Numbered from the stretch's first letter, positions 22,554 through 35,531 are shown. The stretch is 64,000 bases of DNA from Vitis vinifera (GCF_030704535.1 NC_081817.1:24119001-24183000), one strand, 5' to 3'. Notes: generated from the letters alone by a model not told the origin. Numbers and translations: made by a program.

Positions 22554-24233
22554 AAATGCAAAGGAAAAAAAGCAAAGAGGAAAAAAAAAAGAAAAATAAT
22601 AATAAATAAATAAATTTAAAGTTAATAATTATTTTTATATCTTATTTCAAATTCATTTAATTTATTTAACTCTTTTATATAAAGATTAATTAATTTAATA
22701 ATATATACAATTTTCACTAATTTTAATTATATTTAACTTTCATTCCTATTTTCTATGGTAAAACCAAATATAAAAAAAATAAATTTTCTTAACATTTTTT
22801 CTTTTTGCTTAATATTTCCGAGAACTAAACATCGTTTAAATATTTTTAAATTTAGAGAATATTTTTGAAAACTTTTATATTATACACGAATGCATAATTG
22901 ATTTTTAACATGGAGAGTATTTTTGAAAATTTTTGTGTTATACAGGAGTGCACAATAGAAAATTGTTTTCGAAAACAGAACCCGCAGCTCCCCTCTCTTA
23001 CACAATGTTTTGTGATTGTTTTTATTCTTTCAAATGCTGGACGGACGTCGGGAAGAAAAGCCTAAGGAGCTTCTTGGATGATGGAATGTTATTCACTTTT
23101 ATGGTAGGCCCCATGTGTGAGATTCACTTTTATAATGGATTTATTAAAGGAGAGTACCTCTAGCTTTTAGCAAAGTGATTATTTTAGATTTTGAAAGCAC
23201 TTTTCCATGTTTTTGGAGTCCAGGATAAAACTTTTGATTCATTAGTAATAAAAAAATTATAAAAAGTTTTAACCCATCATGATATGTCACGGGTATAATA
23301 AGTTTATCAATACGATGATCGAAATGATAACAAGAAACACGAACAATGTCTTCATGGTATGAGATAATAAAACCATTAATAACAATAATGTAAGCATAAG
23401 ACTTTTTTTAGTACCGACAAATTATCGTACCACAATGATTGAAATTGGGACGGAGGACTTAAGGTATTATCTCTTTAGATTTGACAAAAGCAAAAAACTC
23501 TTAATGTGATTCGAATGGGGACTGACCGTTGAGCCACTCTAGGCTCACATCACAAGGTGGGCCCCTGTGGTTATAAGCTTTTTGTATCTAAACCTATCCA
23601 ATTATTTAATACTTTATTTTAATTATTTTATATTTTGATCCCTATCTTATTTTTTTATATTTGAATTTTTATTTATTTATATTGATTATGTTATTTATAT
23701 CTTGGTATAACGATTTAGATTTTATTATGAATCTTCAATGAGAAGACAAATTCAATAAATATAGATTTAATATCTTATCATTTTCCTTATAAATTTATAG
23801 CTCAAGATATTTATGATGGAGTTAAAAGCTTAAACCAAGAGCAACCTCAGAAGGAGATGGTTATGTTTTCATTGATAGAATAATTGCATATTAATGCAAA
23901 ATATTTCTTGAATCTTCAATGTCACATGATAAAGGTGGGAGGAATTAGGCAATTTCAAATCATAATTTCATCATTTTAATTTGTTTGCATGTGTCAAGTT
24001 GGGTGTCCTCTTCATGCAATATATTCCACGTTTTTTTTATTAATAATTATTATAATACGGTATTAAAGATAATCTCTCCTTGAATTATAGAAACAATGTT
24101 TGATTCTCGTAAAATTCAAAGGAAAATATGAGGAAAAGAAAAAGTGAAATAAAATAAAATATAAATTTAAAGTTAATAAATTATGTTTATATGATTCTTC
24201 TAACCTATTTCATTTTTTTTCCTCGATTATATA
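22554..24233. other. AT-rich intergenic DNA
   Basis: No gene is seen. The part around 22560-22830 resembles the foldback repeat family at 24234-24526 (ACCAAATATAA, TTCCGAGAACTAAACAT). The rest is simple AT-rich sequence. Confidence 0.4.
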
Positions 24234-24526
24234 GGTTATATTTGGTTCTCGATAATTATTATAGAAAGAAAGAAAAATATTAAAGAAAATAATTTTTTTA
24301 ATGTTTTATTTTACTATAAGAAATGCAAAAGAAAGTCAAATATAATTAAAATTATTAAAAAATTTATATATTTTTAAATTATTTAATTTATATATATAAA
24401 AAGTAAAATAAGTAAAAATGTTTAAAATCATTTTTTTTATTTTCCTTTATTTTTCTTTTTCTTTTGCTGTTTCTCTTTATTTTTTCTCTCTCTTTCCTTC
24501 AAATTTTCCAAGAACTAAACATAACC
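24234..24526. mobile_element. Foldback MITE-like repeat, 293 bp
   Basis: The left end GGTTATATTTGGTTCTCG pairs with the right end, whose reverse complement is GGTTATGTTTAGTTCTTGG. The interior is almost only A and T with an AATTAAAATTATTAAAAA-type core; related core sequence appears at about 61140-61260. Related right-end-like sequence also recurs near 24600-24680. Non-coding. Confidence 0.6.
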
Positions 24527-25299
24527 ATAAAAATTAAATAATTTTAAAATGTATAATTTTTTAACTAATTTTAATTATATTTGATTTCCTTTTATATTTT
24601 TCATGATTAAACCAAACATAAGAAAATGATTTTTTTTTTAACATTTTTTTTTCTTAGTACTTTCTAAGAATCAAACATGACCATATGGTCCCAGAGAAAG
24701 AAAATGTTGATGAAAAATTGAAGGAAAAAATATATTAAAAAATTAGCAAATTTTTCTCTCCCATTATTGTTTATGAAAAAAGTTAAAACCGAGGAAAAAA
24801 AGTAAAATTCCTAATGAATGTAATTTTCCCAAAATTTTGAAGTAAAAAAATAAAAAGAAAGAAAAAAATAAACAACAAATATTAATTTTTTTAGCTTAGT
24901 TATTTATGGAAAAATTGAAAGAAAGGAAATTAAACTATTGGGGAATGTATTTTTTGCCCTTTATTCTAGAAAAAAATAAGGAAGAGAAACATTTTTTTTT
25001 CCTTTCCATTTTTCCCTATTTATTTATTTTTCTCACTTCTTTCTTGTTATCCAAATATAAAAAATTATTTTTATTTAATTTCTTTTTCTATTCTTACAAA
25101 ATTAGCATAATTATTATTATTATTTTTATTTTATTTGTTTAGGTTATTCAAATGTAAAGATCAATTTTATTATTATTTTTTTTCTTTTACTTAGTAATAA
25201 ACCCAACATATTCTAAACATTTTTCTTTTCCTTTTCCATATATTTCAAAACCAAACATATTTTTAGAGTGAGTTTTACATTAATTCTAAGAAGTGTTTC
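24527..25299. other. AT-rich DNA with further relics of the foldback family
   Basis: Phrases such as TTAAACCAAACATAAGAAAA (about 24608) and TTTCTAAGAATCAAACATGA (about 24661) recall the ends of the neighbouring foldback repeat. No gene. Confidence 0.35.
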
Positions 25300-25772
25300 T
25301 CATCTTTCTAATACTTAAAAAATAATTTTTTTCAAATATTAGAAAAACAAAAACCATTTTTTAAAATCCAGACGCCATTTCATTGTGTGTTTGATAGTGA
25401 TTTTAAAAAATGTTTTTAACTTTTTTAAGAATTAAATGATAAAAAAATTTAAGTGTTAAAAAAAGATAAAAACATTTCTTAAAATCATTATTAGTCGGGC
25501 TTTTAAAGTTCATTTGATAATGATTTTAGAAAGTGTTTCCAATATTTCTAATACTTGAAAAAATTTATCATTCAAGCATTAAAAAAATTAGAAATATTTT
25601 GTAAAATCACTATCAAACATATTCTTAAAATGAGTTTATAAGTGATTTTAAAAAATAATTAGGAGTGATTTTAAAAAGCGTTTATAATATTTTTAACACT
25701 TAAATGATAATATTTTTTAAATATTATAAATATTAAAAGCGTTTTTTAGAATCACTATGAACGAGCTCTTAA
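25300..25772. repeat. Array of three to four foldback MITEs, about 110-130 bp each
   Basis: Units near 25386-25495, 25510-25623 and 25640-25765 each begin with GTGATTTTAAAAA or ATGATTTTAGAAAGTG and end with the inverted form (TTAAAATCATTA, GTAAAATCACTATCAAAC, TTTTTTAGAATCACTATGAA), with inner inverted repeats around CTAATACTT/AACACTTAAATGATAA. A more eroded unit lies at about 25290-25375. The array ends about 0.2 kb before the inferred promoter of the SINAT gene. Confidence 0.65.
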
Positions 25773-26200
25773 TCTCTTCTATTATTATTATTATAATAAT
25801 AATTTAATTCGCCAATATTTTAAAATTTTTAAAAATGTTTTTAAATTTGGTAAAATTATTTCCTCATCATAAAAAATAATATTATACTGCATGCTTGGTG
25901 AATCAGAGACGCGGACAATTTCACTTTCAACTAAAGCGCGTACGGTACGGGCGTAGCGCGTGAACCAAATGCCGCCCTCAGCGGTTCCGGACAACTGTCT
26001 CTCTCTCTCTTCCACTTGGCGCTCCCTTCGTCGCACTGAGATTCTACATACTCTCTCTCTAAGTTTGAAAGATTTAAATTTCAAGGGCTTGTTTGGCACT
26101 CGAGAAAACTCTCACAATTTTGAGAATTACGAGATCCAGGGCCCCACACTTTTAACCTTTTATTTTTGTATTTTCTTCTCAAATATCTGTCTTCACCTAC
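25773..26200 (+). promoter_or_regulatory. Presumed promoter region of the SINAT gene
   Basis: Between the MITE array and the CT-rich leader. It contains a GC-richer island (about 25910-26040) and CTCTCT tracts typical of plant core promoters (about 26000 and 26055). No clear TATA box was assigned, so the start of transcription is not placed. Confidence 0.35.
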
Positions 26201-26341
26201 CCACGCTCCTCTCTCTCTCTCTTAAACGTCTTTAATTTGAAAATTTCCTTCGCTGCCTCGTCCCTTCGTATTTATTGATTCTTAGGGCTTCCTCTTTCTA
26301 GTCTGTTCTCATGGGGTCCTGATTTACGACGTCGTTTCGAG
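26201..26341 (+). other. Inferred 5' untranslated first exon of the SINAT gene
   Basis: A CT-microsatellite-containing leader ends at a plausible donor, TTTCGAG|GTACTT, at 26341/26342. It is followed by a long intron to about 30195, where TTGTACATAG or AAGCAGCAG can serve as acceptor just ahead of the ATG at 30220. A long leader intron is common in this gene family; the exact exon limits are inference. Confidence 0.4.
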
Positions 26342-28022
26342 GTACTTCGTCTCTTGTTTCTTTCTCGATGATGTTTTTGTTTTGTTTCTTCTGGAGGTTG
26401 GATTCCGCACTGTTTGGTGTGGATTTTGCGTGATATGAGGGGTGAGGGAACGCGTTTTTTTTTTTGTTGTGACGTTGTCTTGGAATGTTCTGGATCTGAT
26501 TGTGGATTTGATTTGAATTTTTGTGTGGGTTTGTTGTTTTAGGGTTTTGTTTTTGGACCTGAATATACCCTTTCGTTGTGCTTGGTTTAGTCCTTTGATC
26601 TGTGGTTTTGTATACTTGCTAGTCCTTTTTCGTTTGATCTTTTGAGTTAACGTCGTGCGTATCACCTGGAAATTGTTACAACTATCAATGCTGTAAGTGG
26701 GCATTTTCGGAAGTATAATGATGCATTTTATGGGTTTGTCTTTGCTTGTTTATTCTTCTTCTAATGCATTTATTTATTTATTTATTTTGGAGAAGTTTTG
26801 AACTTTTTTATATTGTTGGATTAATATTCTTGGGGAAGTCTTTTTTTTGGGCATTAGTGGAATCAAATAGTTGTAGGAATTTAGTTGTGTAATCCTTTCC
26901 GCTTTTGGCTCTCTTCTCCCATCAATAATCCCCATAGGTTTTTTTTTCTAAGAAAAATGAAAAATCATCCTTCCCCTAGATAGACAAAATGAATTGGATG
27001 TAATTTTTGAAAATTGCGGGTAAGTACTCAATTCATGATGAGTTTTGCTTGTAGTTATGTCAAAAAACCTCTTAAGCAACCAACTAGTTCCATCCTCTTG
27101 GCCTAAGATTGTGCAATACCATAGGAGTTGTGAGAAAATGGTTGTGTTCATCCCCTCTTTTACTTGTTTCTTCTAGTGAAGAACCATCTGGAATTTCAGA
27201 AAGCATATTAAGGTAGTACTTTTACTATTCATGTTGGTATTTGTAAAATCAGTGTGACTACTTTACAGTTCACTATGAAATGATTGGAATAATCTTTTAT
27301 TTTTTTTGTACAAGAACTCAATTTTCTCATCAAATATGGAAATGTCTGTGTTTTTGCACTTGTGGGACTTAGGTTGTACTAATCAAAAGAATTCTTTTTT
27401 GGTTTTTCTTTGTCATATTTCAAATGTAACACTTGGATTTCAAGACATCATTTTGAGAGGTCTTTTTCTTGCATGCATTATTCCTTGAGTCCATGTTTAC
27501 GTTTGGAAGTTTTCTTGAGAAGGGCCTTTTAGCTATCTGAAAATTGGTAATTTGACAAGTTTGTAGGTTTAGGATGGTTTCTTTGCATCATATGTGGATT
27601 TACTGAAGTATTACCTAACATTTGCTAGTGCACTATCCGGATAGAATGGGATTCTATTGTTGTCTCACCATTTGATAGAATTATGTTTGATCCATACCAT
27701 GGACTTAATGAGTGAATGGAATTCCTCAATAGGCTGGAATTCCTAGAAGCCCCTTGATTGTCAATATGGAACACTAGGTAGAGCTTAATCCTTGTTGCAT
27801 CCCTGGATTGGTACACATGTCCAATTATCGATGGCATCTGTAGAGGACACTGGACATTCATTGTCATTATTATTCACCTGAAATACTGTAGGTGAAAAAC
27901 TTGCACATTAATATTGTAGAATTCAATCAGTGCATGCATGTATACAAAACATATTACAATCAGGATGATGATGGATGGGGCACTGGCAGGGTATAATTGT
28001 GATTTATCATTTTTCTTTTTTA

Positions 28023-28095
28023 TAGGTAAATTTTTTTATTTGTTGAACCTAAAACCTCCCACATTCCCCTTCTGCTTGCCTCTTCAGCCAGATCT
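28023..28095 (-). mobile_element. Diverged tRNA-derived SINE fragment (same family as 54164-54281)
   Basis: Plus strand reads TAGGTAAAT...TTGAACCTAAAACCTCCCACA...CTTCAGCCAGATCT, matching the order of blocks in the well-preserved SINE at 54164-54281 with scattered changes and a small deletion. Its target duplication could not be recognised. Confidence 0.55.
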
Positions 28096-29529
28096 CAATG
28101 TTATATATATATATATATTAATTAGGTAGATTTAATTAGTGTAAACATGCATGACCTATTTCTAAACTCTATGATCATCTATTGGGTCCTACATTTTCCC
28201 ATTCCCTTTAATTTTGATGGAGAAATCATAAAATCTAATGGATAATATATGGCAGGTTAAGTAATTGGTTGGCATCTTCTAAAAGAAAGAAGACTAGAAG
28301 CAAGGGTGGAAAGTGTGATTTGGAGGTAAGAATTTATTTTAAACAAAAAGTTCTGCAGTTGCTCCTGAGGGAGGTGGAGAGTTGGTGGGGGTTGTTCTTT
28401 TTCCTTTTTAATCAACACAGATTGTTTAAATATCCATTTGGATGTTGGTAAGTAAATTGTGAAAATTTTCTCAACCTATCTTTTGGCACAACATTGGTAT
28501 TGTCTAGACATCACGATATCCTTGATGTATCATGTATTTACTAGAATCTGCAGATGTTGATAAATGTCATCTTGGCTGGGTATTGCTATGCAATGTACAT
28601 GAAATTGAGTCCTTTTTCATAATATTTTTTCACTGCTCAAACGCCAATTCTTACACCCAGACATGTGGAAGAGTTAGATACTTAGGAATGCTTGAATGTA
28701 GACAATGGAAACTTAAAAACTCAACAAGATTATTTCTATAGTTTAGAAATACAGTGAAGATTATATTTTCATGGATAAAAAAATGTTAAGAGAGGAGATA
28801 TATTTATATTGATGGGCATACAGAGAAATGATCATCCCCAAAGTCCCATAAGGAACTCCAAACAAAGAGTTTTATGGCCACAGTACTCCTCAACTTATAA
28901 TAGAAAGCTCAATATCACAAAAATCTGCTATTGCTCTTGTGACGATCGTATGAATCATGTGTACTTTGTTGCATCATTTGCTTAGGTTCTATTAATGCAT
29001 ATCGTCTTTTTGCCTATCCAAAAAAAACCAAAAAACCTTGTGGTTGCTCTCCTTTAAAGCAGACCATACAAAGAACTATCTAAGGATAATACTTGTTAAC
29101 TTTAGAATGTAAAGTTCAATGTTATAAAATGTTATCTTTTTCTGCCCTTCCAAGTGAACCAAAGAAAAATTATAGAAGACCCTCTTCCAATTATCTTACT
29201 CATTCTTGCAACCAGATTTAATGCATTAACCCAACTCTTAACTCAAGAACCAATCGCAGTAATACCCAATAGATTTCAAATACGAGAAGATGAGAATCTA
29301 CAACTCCAAAGCCACTTTATAATGAGCAACTAAGTGATCTGCTGATTCTGCCTGTTTCTTAGACATAATACACCCTATTAGGGTCATCCAAATCCTACTA
29401 TTAATCATGTGTTGAACACCAAGAATACCAAACAAGGCATTTTAACAGGAATCCAAGCAACTCATATTCTCTGTTGCTCAATTTTGCTTCTGTATATTGT
29501 TTAGTGATTTATAAGTTGATTTAAATGAA

Positions 29530-29651
29530 TGGTGGTGCTTTTAGGCGTCAATGTATACTTCTTGTGTACTTTGGGGTACTCTGTTGGCATTTCCTTTTAT
29601 GAATTTCTCTTGCTTTACACTTCAAAAAATAAAAAATAAAAGAATAAAAGA
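29530..29651 (+). mobile_element. Severely 5'-truncated LINE (L1) 3' tail
   Basis: Resembles plant L1 3' ends (TGTATACTTCTTGTGTACTTT... then an A-rich tail AAAAAATAAAAAATAAAAG). It is bounded by a perfect 19-bp target duplication, ATAAGTTGATTTAAATGAA, at 29511-29529 and 29652-29670, the mark of target-primed reverse transcription. Only about 120 bp was inserted. Confidence 0.85.
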
Positions 29652-30219
29652 ATAAGTTGATTTAAATGAAACCTTCTACTTTCATCCCAGTGGCACCAAA
29701 TTTTTTATACAGCCTTCACCATGCTTAACTTCAACTAGATTTGTTCAAAGCGTTCAATAGTTGAAAACCATAGGTTCATAACTTCCGCAAACTTCTTGGA
29801 CCACTGCTCCTAACTGTCAAAGCCATACTTCCAGGCTGTGGCTTTCTTCTGCAAGCCATCTCTTTAAGTTGCAAAGATCAAAGTTGAGAAAATTTGAAAA
29901 ATTTTATGCTTTTTGAAGGGTTTAGTAGTTTGTTTCGTGTCCGAGGTGATTTCATTGTTGTACATTTTTAGAACAGACTACTTGTGGAAGATTAGAAGTT
30001 TCCTTTCCAGGACATGGAGAAACATCTGTTATTGTTCCTTTAAGGTCATTAATCTGATTATTGGATTGGTAATACAAATTTAATCTTACATCATGCATGC
30101 CCTACATTTCATTTTCTGTCTGTACCACAATTTGGATCACACACATTTAATAAAAGATAATAGTGGGAATTAACTTGATACGTCTTTGTACATAGAGTAA
30201 GCAGCAGGCCATACTTGTA

Positions 30220-33200
30220 ATGGCATCTGGGAATACATATTTTGATGACATGCGGAGCAAATCTGAGGTTATTGATCCTCCTCAAAGTGAAGATATGATG
30301 GAAGTCAGTGAACATGTGAATGATCCAGCTCAAACTACTCTGAAACCTAACGTGACCGTCTCTAGTAGTGTGCGGGAGCTATTAGAGTGTCCTGTGTGCT
30401 TAAATGCTATGTACCCTCCCATCCATCAGGTTTGGTTATATATCATTCTTGGGATCTCTTTCATGAAATGAGTTGGTGTTTATACATAACTTGCATTCAT
30501 GAATTCCTTACAAAACTTAAGTTGATTTGCATTTTATTTTCACCTTTGTTGCATTTTTCCTACTTTTCTAAGACTTTAAGATTCTTATTAATAGTTTTAT
30601 TGTAGTTTGGTCAGCTCTTATATGATGTTTTTTTATTGATATATTTAAAGCAACAAGAGCAACATTCTAATATTGGCAAGATATGAGTCGCCTTCTTGTG
30701 CTTGAACTTATATTTTAATGGTTTCTTGATGGGTAGTGAACCTTAAGTATATGTGAAACTTTGAATCAATAAATCAACTGTGAAGAGGAAGAAGGCTTAA
30801 ACAATTGAAGAAAATTGTGGAGAGGTTTTTAGTTTTTTTATTTTTGATCAGTTTCTGGGGGGTTTTTTGGTTGCCTAAATCCCAATTATATTTTGTAATT
30901 TAGGAGTTTTCAGGTTACCACTTAATGCTAGATGCATTGCTCTTGTGAATTTTCTTATTGAAGTTATTTAAATGACCTTTTTTTTTTTTTTAATTCAAGT
31001 TAAATGCCAACAGGGATAAATATGTAATAAGAAATAGTTATGGTTGATCACATAAATTTATCTTATTTGCCATTATGCCCATCATTTTTTGTTTGAGATT
31101 TTTTGGGTGCTTCCAATTTGAAGGAGCTGCTGGTGGGATTGAATGGTTGTTCCATAGAGGGGAGCAAAGGAGGGTATATGGGTTGCTCCTTTACGGTTTA
31201 CGCATGATTAGGTGAATTTTGGAAATGGCAGGATAAAAAAATTTGATGAGAGGGAGGAAAGTCTAGAAGTTGTAGTGAAAACCTAAATCTAAAAAACCTT
31301 CTATCCTTGGTTTTCAGTCTTATTGGATTTTGATGTAGGTTTGTTGTTTGATTTTGTTGACTGTTTTGGCACAAGCTTTGGTTTGCATTTTTCTCTCTCC
31401 CCCTTTTCTTGGCACGCTTTGGCCTCTGTATGCATCTATGTCCTTGGGTTGTGCCCCTTTTTTCTTTCAAGAGCATGGATAACTTCCAAGTGTTCTCATT
31501 TTGATCTGAGTAAACTCAAAACTGAGTGCTTTTCCCCCCAGAAAACAGGGGACAAAAGTAAAAAATCTAGTTCATGAAGGTCCATGTATCTAGTTAATGA
31601 CATTTTGCCTTGTCAGGGTAAATTAAGAAAAGAAAAATCAATAAATAAAGAAGAAATATGAGAAATAGAAGTCACCCAATATGGAAAAGTAAAGTCTTCA
31701 GTGGATGCGGTTTCTAGAGAAAAATGAAACCTTCAAGTGTTTGTATCCCTGTTTGTGCCTTATCTCGTCTGGGAACACAAATTGCTCTGCAGTCATGGGC
31801 ACCATTGAAAAAAGAAGTGAATGACATATGGGAGAACAGTACAGGTGATTTGGCAGAAGCATTACAGTCTGAAGATCCAATTTGGAGGCTAATATAGCAT
31901 TTGGGATGGTTTTCCAAAGGTCTTAATGAATTTCCTACTGTAAAAGGACCCTTAGAAAGTTTTTGGTGGGCATATAGGAATAGACTTTAGATGAATCCTT
32001 TTCTTGTAGTATTCTATGGTGATCTTGCCCTCATTAACTTGACCTATATCAAATGAAACTACCATGAAGCTGGAGAATGACTCATGTGATAATATCAGGT
32101 TCTGATTTTTATCCCCATTAACTGGTATTCCATGGTGATATTCCTTCATTAGCTTGACCTAGATTACAACCCTAAACTTATGCCCAGGAGTGTAAGGATT
32201 AACATACTGAAAATCAGGAGGATGAATAGATTGCTTTGGCTGCAATATCTTTGGTATTATTTGTTCTTTTTTCTCGTCCTGTAAGTAGGTTAACTTATTA
32301 ACTGATGCTGTTACATGAGATGCAGCGAAAGGTCTATGTTGTTGACAACTTAAATCTCTTAAAACATTTGGAATTGGTCTGAATGACTATAAACTTTATA
32401 ATTATATATTTAAAAATCAAATCAGCAGGATCAGCCAAACAGAATTCATTTGAGTAGAGTTCAACTTGATCCAAATGCACTTCCAGAGAATGGATTTGCC
32501 AAACATCAATTCTCTTGCAGAGTTGTTTTTGTGAAGACCCTAGCAGCCACATCCTTGCAAGGTTCTTCCTACTCTAAGAAGCTGCCTAAACCTAAAATAG
32601 GAGAACATTTTAGATTCTTAACCTGTGAACTGTTGATGCTCTTATATCCTAACTGGGGGATGGCTGCTCTAATGATTCAATTGTTAGGCTTAAAGAATTT
32701 GAATTATTTAACCTGTTCTATTTGGCATTAACCTTGATGTTTTTACCTCTATTAGCTAAATTTAGGTTTATTAATCCGTAAGCATCAATTTTATATTCCT
32801 ATTTTTGGGTTTCTCTGGTATTATGATAATTATTGTGTATCAAACAAAGAGAACTGCAACAGTGTTGTTTTTGGTTGTTATTCTTTTAATTGTTTTCCCC
32901 CCTTTTTTCTTTATGCAGTGTTCAAATGGTCACACATTGTGTTCTGGATGCAAACCTAGGGTGCATAACCGATGTCCCACTTGCAGGCATGAACTTGGCA
33001 ATATCAGATGTCTTGCCTTGGAGAAGGTAGCTGCGTCCCTTGAACTTCCATGTAAATATCAGAGTTTTGGGTGCTTGGGCATATATCCTTATTACAGCAA
33101 GCTAAAGCATGAATCTCAGTGTGTCTATAGACCCTATAACTGCCCCTATGCTGGATCAGAATGCACAGTCATTGGTGACATTCCTTATCTGGTGGCCCAC

Positions 33201-34168
33201 CTAAAAGATGATCATAAAGTTGACATGCACAATGGCAGTACTTTCAACCATCGCTATGTTAAATCAAATCCTCATGAGGTTGAAAATGCTACTTGGATGC
33301 TAACGGTATCATTTCTTTCTTGTCTCACTTTTATCCTTTGTTGTTTTTTGGTGCTCCAAACCAAGCAAATAAGAGCATTTGTTTTTTTTTTTTTTTGTGT
33401 GGATTTCAGTGCAAGAATTTTGTTTGGTGCATTTATATCCAGTTATTTTTTCACTAATCTTGGCAACACGTGTATGGGTTTGTTTTTTCATTCTGCCAAA
33501 GAAAAAGAGCACATCACAGTAATACTGTTTTGATGCCCCTCTTTTTTTATATAACAATGTGCCTCCTGTCAACTATGGAGTCTCAATTAATGACATTAAC
33601 CAATCCCAAATTGCCCTTTGCATGAAATAGAACAGGGATCTAAAAGAGGCAACCTTGGCTTTGCATTAGGAGGATTTTCCATGCCAATCAGGGTTTATTG
33701 AAGTATCCACATTTTTTCTGTTGGAATGACTAAACTGCTCCCCTGCCATGACACAATGTGCTGGATTATGATAAAACCCTTTTTTTTTCTGGTAAGTTTA
33801 TTTCATAGGGGATTTAATAGATTGTTGAATCCTTTTCCTATGTCTAGGTTTTCAGTTGCTTTGGTCAGTACTTCTGTCTGCATTTTGAAGCCTTCCAGCT
33901 TGGAATGGCGCCAGTCTATATAGCATTCTTGAGGTTCATGGGTGATGACAATGAGGCAAAGAACTACAGTTACAGTCTAGAGGTGGGAGGGACTGGCAGG
34001 AAGATGATTTGGCAAGGGGTGCCCAGAAGCATAAGGGACAGCCACAGAAAGGTTCGTGACAGTTTTGATGGACTCATCATCCAGCGCAACATGGCTCTCT
34101 TCTTCTCAGGAGGTGATCGGAAGGAATTGAAGTTAAGAGTGACTGGTAGGATTTGGAAGGAACAGTGA
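30220..34168 (+). CDS. SINA/SINAT-type RING E3 ubiquitin-protein ligase
   Basis: Transfers ubiquitin from an E2 to target proteins; plant SINAT proteins act as dimers and regulate, among others, auxin signalling and autophagy factors. Coding exons: 30220-30429, 32919-33305, 33848-34168 (210, 387 and 321 nt, all phase 0, GT-AG introns of 2489 and 542 bp), giving 305 aa, the family's usual length. A C3HC4 RING is seen: C57-x2-C60, C71-x3-H75-x2-C78-x2-C81, C89-x2-C92; the first intron splits it after H69-Q70. It is followed by the SIAH-type zinc finger (LELPCKYQSFGC through HLKDDH, about 111-170) and the TRAF-like substrate-binding domain (about 180-305, including SCFGQYFCLHFEAFQLG and the end VTGRIWKEQ). 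Start chosen as MASGNTYFDDM. The exact paralogue (SINAT2-like or other) was not decided. Confidence 0.95.
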
Positions 34169-34600
34169 AGTGATTTGTTCTCCTCCCTGCTTCTCTTTTT
34201 GCCTTCTATTTTGCCCTAGTAAGTAGATCAGTTTGTTGTTGTTGTTGTAGTGCCATATTAGGTCTTCTGGTCATGTATTTTTTGGATTCTTGGAGGCAAA
34301 CCCTCTTTGCTCAATCTGTGCATCAAATACATGAATGGGAAGACATAACTATTGTTTATACAATATTAATTTTAATCTATAGAGATTTAAAATCCATCAT
34401 TCTTCTTTTAGTATTCTTTTGTTGTTTTTATATGTTCATGCTTGGATGAGTAGTACACAAGCTATGGATCTGTGCCTGGAGACTTAAAAAGGGTTTCAGA
34501 CTAAATTGGCTGGTGATGCACTTTACTAATGTTGCTTGTAAGATTCTGAAAGGAGCTGAAAAAGGAAACTTTTCTTTGGTATGTTTCATAATCTGAGCAA
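34169..34600 (+). other. 3' untranslated region and downstream spacer of SINAT
   Basis: No coding sequence. T-rich UTR-like sequence follows TGA, with a GTTGTTGTTGTTG run near 34232. No clear AATAAA signal was fixed. Confidence 0.4.
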
Positions 34601-34608
34601 ATTACAAA

Positions 34609-35523
34609 CATAACAGATGAAAATATTGGTAATCACTGATTATAAATATATCGGTATTTTGATTTTGATTTTATGAATATATTAGGGTGGATATTTTGGA
34701 AAAAACTTTCATTTGACTTAAAATTAATTAAAATTTATGAAAATATTGTGAAATTTTTTAAAATATATAATAAATAATAATAGATATTTTAAAGTTGTTT
34801 TATAAAAAAATTGTTATATGTAGTTTTATAAAAAAAATGATATATGCAATATATTTAATCATATTTTGATGATAATATCGTATGTGTTAAAACATTATTT
34901 AAGAGTATTGTGATATTTGATTATAATATATTTTATTTTAAAAGTATAATTCATTTCATTTTAATTATATTAAATAATGTAAAATAAATTATGATATATA
35001 TATATATAATTTTTTTAAATATTTATATTTTTATATTTAAGTAATATATAAATGAGATAAAATAATTGTTAATAAAATTATAATGATAGGTTTTATATTT
35101 TTAGTGATTAATTAAATGAAATTTAAAAATAAAATAATTAGGATTAATTTGTTTATTAAAATATTTTTTAATATTTTGCTTTATGCTGGTTTTACTATAT
35201 ATTAATCCGGTGCTTGTTATTTAATAAATGGAAAATTAGCCCCGTGGAGGTAAAGGCTGTGTTTGTTTTTGAGGTTTGGGTCTGGGGTTGGAAACCAGCG
35301 GCCGCGCCAAAATTTCACACTTTGGAGGATTTGACCGGTTTGACTTGGCCGAAATTTCGGTAAAGTCGGCGATAAATCGGTAGAAATATGTTTTTTCGAA
35401 AAAAATTCACCGAAATTTTCCGATAAATCGCCGAAACCGATTGTTCGACTATTTGTGTCATTGTCGCCGACACACGAAATTTGGGCGATTTTTCAGCGAA
35501 ATTTTCCGAAATTTTCATCCGTG
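34609..35523. mobile_element. Non-autonomous hAT-like MITE, 915 bp, perfect 8-bp target duplication
   Basis: ATTACAAA occurs at 34601-34608 and 35524-35531. The ends are inverted: left CATAACAGATGAAAATATTGG-like, right (reverse complement) CACGGATGAAAATTTCGG, sharing GATGAAAAT. Near the right end, many short CGAAATTT/AAATTTCGG/CGATAAATCGG phrases form a cluster of inverted motifs (35315-35520). The interior is AT-rich and does not encode a protein. Confidence 0.7.
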
Positions 35524-35531
35524 ATTACAAA

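Larger units (their letters stand above)
26342..30190 (+). other. Inferred leader intron of the SINAT gene (about 3.85 kb)
   Basis: No coding homology is visible. T-rich intron-like sequence carries a diverged SINE copy (28023-28095), an (AT)n run at about 28101-28118, and a short LINE 3' tail with target duplication (29511-29670). The short frames in between have no recognisable domains. Confidence 0.45.

Noticed and set aside
26324..26704. 126-aa minus-strand frame rich in Lys and Thr
   Set aside because: Low-complexity translation of T/G-rich leader and intron sequence of the SINAT gene on the other strand.
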